Part shown: piece by piece, positions 56,587 through 64,000 of the stretch
Layout: each line of letters opens with the position of its first letter
Position numbering within the stretch: the stretch's first letter is position 1
DNA from: Usnea hakonensis
Lineage: Eukaryota > Ascomycota > Lecanoromycetes > Lecanorales > Parmeliaceae
Assembly (NCBI GenBank): GCA_013423325.1
Contig: BLJB01000018.1
Span: 1-64,000, forward strand
Direction of reading: 5' to 3'
Length of the DNA: 64,000 nucleotides
Notes under the pieces: generated by a model
Told to the model about the DNA's origin: nothing
What the model saw: the letters and a program-made list of their open reading frames with translations, nothing else
The model's database searches: none
Program-made: the position numbers and the translations under genes

Positions 56587-57529
56587 GTTGAGATAGGTAG
56601 ATCTTCTCAGATTTTCCCCCTCCGAGAACCGTGCATGCAAGTTTCCTAGCACACGGCTCAAACACAAGAGAAAAAGCATTTGTTAGTTAGCCTTCTCCTT
56701 GCCATTGGTTTTTTATAAGGCTAGAGCTTATTTCCTTGTACCTGTTTTAAGTCAGCATCCTTTCAGATCAGTCATAGACCTATCTCCGCTATTACTACGG
56801 GGCATTTGCTTTTTAAAACATCCTTTACCCTCTAGTGTAAACTGCACCTTACGGTATAACTTCCAATAGCTACACAACTATATATTATTTGCTTGGGATG
56901 CGGAGCATCTACGTTTCGCGGAGCAACATCGCAATATAATTCTACTAGTTGAAGAGCTACTGGGCACTATAGGGCTTACCAAGTTAAGGTATCAACACAA
57001 TTATAAGATTTAGGGGGATAGCTTTACTCCGATGGGAATCTGTTCTCTCAAATAGGTTAGTATGTCAAACCTACTTACTCCCACTATTTGTAGTGTAACG
57101 AAGCGTCGTTGCTATTTTCGCTCTCGCTCCCCATGTCTTACTACACTAGCTCCTGAAAACATCAGTTGCTTGCTTCGCAAAGCAACTGAGATGCTTGCAT
57201 TGTAATCTAATACAGGCTACATTGTCCCTGCAGCTTCAAACTTTACATTACTGACCAGCTTGTGCAGGTAGTGTTAGGTAGAGAGATCACCTAGCAATAT
57301 AACTATATAACTTCTCCCATAGAATTCCACATGTGGAATTTTGCTTCGCAGCCCGTGCTTCGCTACCCCGCTTATGATGCCATACTCTGCTTAACGTAGT
57401 CCTTGCTAGGACTTGCTCCGCAACAAGCAAAAAGCACAAGCAAGAGAGTGGGGGTAGCAGTGCAGGCGGGCAAAGGCCCCGAGGAAGGGTTATAATTATT
57501 GCATTGTTAATACCCGCTTCTTGTCGCAC
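56587..57529 (-). other. rns group II intron near S952
   Basis: Starts GTGCGACAAGAAGCGGG right after exon GAGGTATGT and ends CTATCTCAAC (AY) before TGTTTAATTTGATG. Domain V at 56626-56659 (minus: GAGCCGTGTGCTAGGAAACT then TGCATGCACGGTTC). 943 bases, no reverse transcriptase ORF. Shares the GGTAAGCCCTATAGTGCCCA block and domain V layout with the rnl L2059 intron. Confidence 0.85.
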
Positions 57530-58528
57530 ACATACCTCACTACTGTTTTCAGAAACGGTCTAATGATTTCAGTTCCAATGTTGCCAAATTACTCTTGAGG
57601 TGGAATGCTTACACTTTCATTTATAGGATAAGAAGCCCTAACCTATGACATTCATCATTTTCTGCTTGGGTTATTAGGGTAACTAATCCTGTTTGCTACA
57701 TTAAGCCTTCGTCCCTCAACGTCAGTTATCCCATAAGAAGACGCCTTCGCCTTTACCTGTGCCGTCGCTTCCCTAGCGGAAAAAGGTATGACAGAATTTC
57801 ATCTCTACACCAGCAGTACTTTATATCTTCCTCATAAGAAACTCTAGCTAGATTAGTCCCTCCTGCCAAGGCTTGATCTGCCGTCTAGGTACCCTTTAAA
57901 CCGATTAAACATGAATAACACTAGTCTTCTACGTATTACCGCGACAGCTGGCACGTAATTTGGTCAAGACACATAGCCAGACAATGTCATTATCATAGTA
58001 CTAACTAGAACTTTATACGACATAGTCGATCTTACACCAGTTTTCATGATGCAAGTAGGGTTTCCCCTATCCATTCTTTCAAGTTGCTGGTTCAGGGTTT
58101 CCCCTATTGACCAAAATTCTTCACTGCTGCTAGAATCCTCATGGGCTTTCTTCATGCCCATTGTGGTCGATCAACCTTTCAGTTACGACTACGTGCATTT
58201 AGCTAGTTTAGGCTGTTATCTTAACTACTACCACGCACGAGATATATCAACATCTAAGAGCGAATCTTTACATAAATTCTTTATATTACCCATACTACTT
58301 GCGCAGCAAATGAGGGCTAAATAACATAAGGGATCTTAATCCTTACTCCTAGGTAGTTCGAGAATCCTATACTCACCTGTACACCACTACTAGTTAAAGA
58401 GCACCTACAAGTAGGCGCAACCAAGACTAGTCGTTCGATTAGCATGTGTCAAACATTTGAACAGCGTTCACTCAGAGCCATCATCAAACTCAACTCCTCT
58501 GTTAAAGATGGTATATATGATTTATACC

Positions 58529-58600
58529 AGGGATATTGAGGGATCGAACCTCAGGATTCTGATCTGCAATCAAACTGTACAACCATGTACAAAATATCCC
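58529..58600 (-). tRNA. trnC: tRNA-Cys(GCA)
   Basis: Acceptor GGGATAT/ATATCCC, D stem TTGTAC/GTACA type, anticodon loop TTGCAGA, T-arm TGAGG-TTCGATC-CCTCA. Lies just upstream of rns. Confidence 0.9.
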
Positions 58601-60696
58601 TTTGCTACAGGCACTGTCTTTTAGCCCTAGCCCTCCCCGCTTGCTTGCTTTTCTTGCAACCGTTGGTCATATCATGGGGTCGCGGATTGCTTTGCAAGTC
58701 GCGAAGCAAGGGGTAATGAAGTAGCGTGGCATCATTTTTATCAAGCCACTACTAGTGCAGATTAGATCGGATAAAAGTGCAGTTGCAAAGCATCTGCTTC
58801 GCAATACGTAGTACGCAACCGCAATGGCTAGGATGGCTATCCCTTTATGTGTTGTTTGCGAAGCAAGTACATAGCGAGCTTTATACTGTAGGCTCCGCCA
58901 ACAAGTGTTGCGGAGCAAGTAATAGGTTGGGTAAGAAGCTTCCATCATCCAGCTACTTGCAAAGCAAAACTAAGTACACTGCTTAATCGATCCCCCCGAG
59001 GAATGAAGCTCCTTCTTATTTCGGTAGGGTAGACCTTCGGTCTAAAATAAGAAGAAGGGGATATACACATTGGTTATAGCCTTATACTAAGTAGCTTAAC
59101 CATAGTTGCTTGCTTCGCAAAGCAAGAGATATAGACCGAGCTAAAGTAGGGTAGGGTAGGGTAGGGTAGGATAGGGTAGGGTGGGATAGGGTAGGGTAGG
59201 GTAGGATAGGGTAGGGTGGGATAGGGTAGGGTAAGATAGTATCCTTCTACATAAGGGAGTGTACTTAGGTATAGAATTATATATATAATTTTATTTATTG
59301 CTTCCTCTGCTGGGGTCGTTCCTTTTGCTTGTTGCTGCGCAAATCGAAGATATGCATGGGTACCCACGCAAGCAGCAACACCCTCGCAAGGGCAGCCCTT
59401 GCTTTGCGACTTGCAAAGCAATCCGCGACATCTAAGATATATGGGTAGCTGTGCAGATAGAGACCGAGCTAAGTAGAATAGCACCTTTCTACATAAGAGA
59501 ACGTAGTGTACTTAGTTCAGTTGCTTGCTTCGTAAAGCAATGTATCATAGTACCTTTCTACATAAGAGAACGTAGTGTACTTAGTTCAGTTGCTTGCTTC
59601 GCAAAGCAATTATACACAACTATGATACACTTATACCAGGTAAGCCAGGTAAGCCATTATACTACTACTTACTTTACGTGGTCAAGCTCTACTATGGAGC
59701 TATACTACAACTAGGTATGCATTTGGTATGCGAGAGGGTTGTCAATAACACATATGTGTGTTATTTAATTTATGGGTTGGTGGGTAGGTAATGATATACT
59801 GTAGCCCCCAAGTCCAAGCCCAAGTCCAAGTATATGAAGGAAAGAAGCATGAGGAGATATATAATTCTAACAAGGAGATATCAGCCTGCTATCATAACCG
59901 CCTTAAGGGATGACCAGCCCTGATTGCTGATTGCTGAGCCCTCCCCCAGCAACGCGAGGGTACCTCCAGCAACGCAAGAAGAGAAACAAGGATAGCCCTT
60001 ACCTGAAATATTCAACCGGCTCTACTAGACGGCTTGCATGGATGAGGGGTATACATTATTACCGTACATCACTACTCTTCTGGTCCTTATGCATATAGGA
60101 GAGCTCTTATATACTATCACCGTATACTACTACTTGCCGATTAGCCCTTATACTACTACTTGACCATTAGCCCTTATATACTATCACCGTATACTACTAC
60201 TTGGCCATTAGCCCTTGCTAAGCATGGTCATCCAAAGCAAGTACCCCTTGTTATGCTTATCATGATACTACTTGCCCATCGGGAAACTCCTTGCAAAGCA
60301 TCTCGCAGAGCAAGAGGAAGCATCCAAGGAGCGTCGCAAAGCAAAAGGGCCTACTACTACTACTACTACCCGATGTCAGAAGGGAGGGGGGAGGGGTGAG
60401 AGCTAATGTATCACACTAGGTCATTTGACTTCTACTTACTATACTGGCTTTTTATCCGGCTATCTTGCTACTACAGCCTTTCACCTTGGGTCTAAAGCAG
60501 TTCCTTAGCCTGCCCGGAGGAAGGGCCCCAGCCCTCTGCTTCTTTTGCGAGGGTCGTTCCTTGCTTGCTTACCCCGAGGAAGGTATGCATCACCCCCAGC
60601 AAGCAGCAAAAGCAAATCGAAGATGTATGGGCTATGGTTTACGGAGCATAACCGTTTGGCTGCCTGACCTGGCCTGGCCTGATTTGTATATGCCTG
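58601..60696. repeat. spacer with tandem repeats
   Basis: No gene is recognised. 59145-59235 is a run of GGGTA/GGATA pentamers. 59475-59610 holds two copies of CACCTTTCTACATAAGAGAA with CGTAGTGTACTTAGTTCAG. 60105-60225 has about three copies of a 40-50 base unit with TATACTACTACTTG and CCATTAGCCCTTATA. 60340-60368 is (CTA)n. Hairpin words throughout. Confidence 0.75.
59145..59235. repeat. GGGTA pentamer satellite
   Basis: About 18 units of GGGTA with GGATA and GGGTG variants in one orientation. Confidence 0.9.
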
Positions 60697-60767
60697 ATTC
60701 CTATCTAGGACTCGAACCTAGATCAGAATATTAGAAGTATCCTGCTCTACCATTGAGCTAATAAGAA
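60697..60767 (-). tRNA. trnR: tRNA-Arg(UCU)
   Basis: Acceptor TTCTTAT/ATAGGAA, D stem GCTC/GAGC, anticodon stem GGATA/TATTC with loop CTTCTAA, T-arm CTAGG-TTCGAGT-CCTAG. Confidence 0.9.
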
Positions 60768-61144
60768 CATTTACCCTTCTTATAGAAAACTACACATGCT
60801 TCGCAAGTGTGTTTTTGTTTACAGCCATCCATGCTTAGCCATTCTTACCTTGCATTAAACGGCTAAGGCTAGCCCTAGCGTTTTGCTTCCTCCATCGGGG
60901 GGGCAAGTAGGGCTAATCATCTCATTATAAGGCATAATTATCCTGCATATAGCTCTGGCTTGCGATATACTTGTGCTCTGCAAGAACGTAGGGCTAACCC
61001 GCAAATCGAAGATGTGTTGGTATGAGGGTTCAGCAGATCAGATGGAAGCTTATATACAGGCAGGCATATTTAGCAAGATAAGATGAACTAGGCAATAATC
61101 CATCCAATCGATTTTGGGTTATGGTGGGGAGGGGGGGCATTTAT
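60768..61144. repeat. repeat spacer
   Basis: No gene; hairpin words and poly-G/C runs (60897, 61125). Confidence 0.5.
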
Positions 61145-61287
61145 CTATTGCTCTTGTAGTCAAGGGCCAAAGCCTTCAAGTGATAGACACTGATTATATG
61201 GCTAAGGCTACATATGGGCTATCACGATGGGCATTGAGCTATGCAGTAGCCCTGCGCAACACATTGCAATCTACCACTGATTAACCC
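61145..61287 (-). pseudogene. decayed copy of the cox2 last exon and the preceding intron end
   Basis: Matches the functional end of cox2 at 63467-63585: minus-strand GGGTTAATCAGTGGTAGATT then GCAATG corresponds to the intron tail and exon start. CAATGCCCATCGTGAT matches the SMPIVI codons, and CTACAAGAGCAATAG matches LQEQ-stop. The middle has a TTGCGCAGGGC word and other changes that destroy the frame. Because intron sequence is included, this is a DNA-level duplication, not a spliced copy. Confidence 0.75.
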
Positions 61288-61429
61288 ATACATCTTTGAT
61301 TTGCGAAGCAATGGGTACTTATCCTCTTGCTTCCTCCCTCGGGGGGCGAAATGAAATTTCCGTAGGGGCACAGCCGATGTATATATGCCCTCCTGTTGCT
61401 TGCCCGTGGGTTGAATGAAGCAGAGGGCT

Positions 61430-61482
61430 TCACGAGCGGCAGAGCTTCACGAGCAGCAGAGCTTCACGAGCAGCAGAGGGTC
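61430..61482. repeat. 18-base tandem repeat
   Basis: Three copies of GCTTCACGAGCAGCAGAG. Confidence 0.85.
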
Positions 61483-61730
61483 ATAACTACTTGCGTTGCT
61501 GGGGGTACCCTCTTGTTTCTTGCTTGCTTACCCTTGATGAAGGTATGCCATGCTCCGCAAGCAAAAGGAGGGCTCCTTCCTTATGTTGAGGATGCTCCCG
61601 CTACGCACGCGCAGCATCATTTGCGTAGCAACACATGGCATGATGCTCCCTAAAGGGTTGAGGTGGCATGATGCTCCCTAAAGGGTTGAGGTGGCGCAGC
61701 AGAGCCTTTTCTGAGCTTAGCTGGACTGAA

Positions 61731-62111
61731 CTATTGTTTTTTGGCAAACACATTTCTACCGTCCGCAGAATTAATAACTGGACTACCAGCACTCAATATA
61801 GTAGTGTTTGCAGTACTGCTGTTTGCTATACTAGGTCTGGGTACTCAACACCCAACGTATTGTGCAGGTGGATTTGTATAAGTCGTTTCTCTGAATAGCC
61901 CGCTATTATTAGTTGGTACATCAATAGCGGATTTACTAAATCTAAGTCCTACCCACGGTAGCCCATTAAATGTACAAGGGGTTAGTTTAGCACTTGGCCT
62001 GGGATACAGGGCCTTTAGTTTGGTACCAGTACTGTCTAACACATCAAGAAGCAAAACCCGACGATTGTTGTTCCCATAAGGTAGCGTTGTAAGAGGAGTC
62101 ATATCAACCAC
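61731..62111 (-). CDS. unidentified ORF, downstream half (126 residues)
   Basis: Frame open from a TAG near 62152 to TAG at 61731, reading one UGA as Trp (YVGCWVPRPS). The listed start is GTG; the first ATG is at 62102. Contains VLLLDVLDSTGTKLKALYPR and a Ser/Thr/Asn-rich tail. It overlaps the frame at 62036-62536 in an A-rich run (AAAGAAAAAGAAAAAGAAG, near 62130-62150). The two could be one gene split by an indel or joined by frameshifting. No family recognised. The compositional break from repeat words argues that it is, or was, a real gene. Confidence 0.45.
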
Positions 62112-62536
62112 AGGGCGTTCCTTATCTTCTTTTTCTTTTTCTTTATCTTGCTACGCAACTCTTTAGCTTTATATCCATAGGCTGGTGTAACATCCCTACT
62201 GTTAAGTAAATCCTCTATAGGTATGCGCGTAGTAGGGCATCATAGGATAATAGCGATGACGGCACCGCAAGCTAAAACTAGTAGCCCCTCCTTCCCTGTG
62301 CCATTTCCTTGGAGGATACTATCAAGGGAATGGAGCAGGGTACCAAGTCAAGAAAAGTCCCAGTGAGAAAGGTTATCAACCCCAGTAGCAGCTGATTCTA
62401 TTAAGGAAAGGAGAGTGAGATACAACATGGTGAAAAAGCTAAAAGATGGTCTAGACTGTACCCCCCCCCCGCCCCATTGGCTAAAGATCGTAGGGGGCCA
62501 TGCTATGCTACTTTTTCCTTCTCCCTTGCGAAGCAT
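62036..62536 (-). CDS. unidentified membrane-anchored ORF, upstream half (166 residues)
   Basis: Frame from ATG at 62536 (the start itself lies in a GCTTCGCAAGGG word; the frame is open further upstream) to TAG at 62036, with UGA read as Trp. Includes SFFTMLYLTLLSLIESAATG, a predicted membrane segment LLVLACGAVIAIILW and a basic stretch ELRSKIKKKKKKIRN. After the poly-Lys run the reading becomes short and hydrophobic, while the other frame continues with protein-like sequence (61731-62111), so the true product may switch frame at the A-run. Function unknown. Confidence 0.45.
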
Positions 62537-62539
62537 CGG

Positions 62540-63466
62540 GGCCCTTATGCAAATCAGGAGTGGCGCATAAGGAAACGAGGTAGAAGCAGAGCATTAAAGC
62601 CGGGGGTATCGAAGCATCCCCTCTGGGGGTGATCCTATCGAAATAGCAGCAGTAAAGTCTAGGTTAAAACAGGTATAGTTAAAAGGTTGATTCGCAGAAT
62701 CATATCTCTACACATCTCGGATGTGTGGCTTACTCCTTCCTACCCTTGGTATGCATTTGCTTCGCAAGTAGTACGGAAGAGCCAGAAGGAGTATGAGATT
62801 ACCTTTAGCAAACCTACGATTTCTGGTCAGCAGAGCAGACTGCATAGCTGTCCACCAACCTTTGGTCATCGAAGCACATCTTCGATTTGCTTGCGAAGCA
62901 GAGCAGTTGTCAGCAGAGCAGACCACACATCTATGATGTGTTTTGCGGAGCATCAGCGAAGCAGTCTGTAGGGATGCTCCACACTCCGTGTCGCGGAGCT
63001 TGTGAAACACAGCAAAGCAAAACACCCATATGTATATATGGGTTGGACTACCCTATGATTTGTGGACCGCTGTGCAGTCTACCCAGGAATGATCATCCTG
63101 TTAATTATTAGTATGTGTTGCCGAGTACCCAAACATCCCCGAGGAAGATGTACGGTTGCGAAGCAAGAGAATAAATAGATAGATAGATATGCAGCTTCCC
63201 CCTGTAAAGAAGTAGGGCAGCGGAACATGATCTCTCCTGGAGCGCTATCCGCTACCCCCTATATGGAATACAAGGATGGCTCCAGCATGTTCTCTCCTGG
63301 AGTGCTATCGGATACCCCCAAATGGATGGGAGACTTAGATGGCTCCAGCATGATATCTTCTGTAAGGCGATGGTTCCCAAGCAAGGGGTGGAGGCATGAT
63401 CTCTCCTTTACAGTTATCCCTTCTGTTGCTGCGCAAGAAGGTTAACGGGCGAGGGGGGGCGTATAC
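62540..63466. repeat. repeat spacer downstream of cox2
   Basis: No gene. 63215-63410 has three copies of a 65-75 base unit containing ATGATCTCTCCTGGAG, GATGGCTCCAGCATG and GCTATCCGCTACCCCC. The rest is words such as CACATCTTCGATTTGC and TTGCGGAGCATC. Confidence 0.65.
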
Positions 63467-63565
63467 CTATTGCTCTTGTAGCCAAGCAATGAACTTTTCT
63501 ATAGATACCGATTCGATCACAATAGGCATACTACTATGCAGTATACCACATATCTCTGAACATTG
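63467..63565 (-). CDS. cox2: cytochrome c oxidase subunit 2, last exon
   Basis: 33 codons encoding [20 protein letters not shown] then [12 protein letters not shown] and TAG, the conserved C-terminus of fungal cox2. It includes the Cys-x3-Cys (CSEIC) and His of the CuA centre and the final Met ligand, which transfer electrons from cytochrome c. The exon follows the G ending a group I intron, placing the intron between the Gly and Gln codons of FYG|QCSE. Upstream exons lie beyond the window. Confidence 0.9.
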   Translation of the reverse strand, partial: QCSEICGILHSSMPIVIESVSIEKFIAWLQEQ

Positions 63566-64000
63566 CAAATCTATCACTGATTAACCCTTCCCCCCTTATT
63601 CTCAAGAGAGATAATTTAGAATGTTTGTTGGCTCCCTCCGGTTGCGAAGCAACAACAGGTTAGGTTAATAGGATACTTCTCCCTAAGCATAAATAGGCTA
63701 ACTATTAATACCCATTTTATAAAGAACAATGCGGTCCTTCTGCATCTTTTCAGATGGGGTCTGACTATATCTTAAGCTTGTGCTATGCTGGATTGCTAAC
63801 ACACCCGCAAGCAAACAAGCCAACCAACATCTAGTCGATGAACTGCACACCCAGTTCCTTATACATAGGTGCTTGGCTGCGGATTGCCCATACTCTTTTT
63901 AATTGGCTTAGAGGTGCTGCTTGATGTTACCATACCACGAGTCATTACCTGTGCCATCCGAGAGTTGCCCCTCAAACTTGGTTAAGCAGCCTTTAGAATA
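63566..64000 (-). other. cox2 group I intron, 3' part (runs off the window)
   Basis: Core GGGCAATCCGCAGCCAAGC (about 63890), GTGCAGTTCATCGACTAGAT (about 63845) and CTTAAGATATAGTCAGACC (about 63775), with CAGGTAATGACTCGTGGTAT upstream. Same family as the rnl introns at 45745-46455 and 46660-47401. No ORF in the visible part. Confidence 0.85.

Larger units (their letters stand above)
55285..58500 (-). rRNA. rns: mitochondrial small-subunit rRNA (two introns)
   Basis: 5' region GAGTTGAGTTTGATGATGGC then TGAGTGAACGCTG (about 58495-58455). The 530 loop is at about 57955 (TACGTGCCAGCTGTCGCGGT), the 790 loop at about 57690 (GCAAACAGGATTAGTTACC), then TTAATTTGATG (56580), ACGGCTGTCTTCAGTTAATG (about 56430), AAGTCATCATGGCCT (56300) and GACGTGCTACG (about 55640). 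The 3' end GTTAAGTCGAAATACGGTTC then GTAGCGGAAGTTGCACGGGA falls near 55290. Exons: about 58500-57530, 56586-56299 and 55658-55285. Confidence 0.92.

Overview
The window is part of a large, repeat-inflated mitochondrial genome of a filamentous ascomycete (Pezizomycotina). Four things support this. The proteins are respiratory-chain subunits (nad2, nad3, nad4L, nad5, nad6, cox2, cox3). UGA is read as Trp throughout and a tRNA-Trp with anticodon UCA is present. The gene order rns-tRNA block-rnl-tRNA block (T,E,M,M,L,A,F,L,Q,H,M)-nad2-nad3 and the nad4L/nad5 one-base overlap are typical of that group. The rRNA genes carry group I introns at classical fungal sites. I cannot name the genus. Every gene I can support lies on the minus strand, so transcription runs from high to low coordinates.

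Layout in transcription order. 64000-63467: end of a group I intron and the last exon of cox2. 63466-58600: spacer with an unidentified ORF pair, a decayed second copy of the cox2 end, tandem repeats and tRNA-Arg(UCU). 58600-55285: tRNA-Cys and rns (one group II and one group I intron). 54865-48309: tRNAs Tyr, Trp, Asn, Arg, then nad6, Lys, Val, cox3 (one group I intron), Gly, Asp, Ser, Ile, Ser, Pro. About 48080-38330: rnl with ten introns (nine group I, one group II), none carrying an ORF. 38153-30526: tRNAs Thr, Glu, Met, a free-standing GIY-YIG endonuclease ORF, Met, Leu, Ala, Phe, Leu, Gln, His, Met. 30329-27099: nad2 and nad3, the latter fused in frame to a second GIY-YIG endonuclease. 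27098-1633: a spacer of about 25 kb with no intact gene, filled with short GC-rich palindromes and holding two decayed pieces of a phage-type RNA polymerase of mitochondrial-plasmid origin. 1632-1: nad4L, nad5 exon 1 and the start of a nad5 intron. The 25 tRNA genes cover all 20 amino acids.

The dominant feature is a dispersed vocabulary of short GC-rich hairpin 'words' (TTGC-GNA-GCAA, GAGGGTACCCTC, TTGCCCGGAGGAAGCA, GCTTACCGAAGGTATGCA, TTGGCGGAGCCAA and others). They are strung together in spacers, introns, plasmid remnants and even in frame inside the nad3 extension. They interrupt conserved polymerase motifs at identifiable points, which shows they insert into existing sequence. The introns fall into a few families whose members sit at unrelated sites in rnl, rns, cox2 and nad5, which suggests ectopic intron spread. 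Intron ends were placed by matching remembered conserved rRNA and protein sequence, and those marked approximate could be off by tens of bases.
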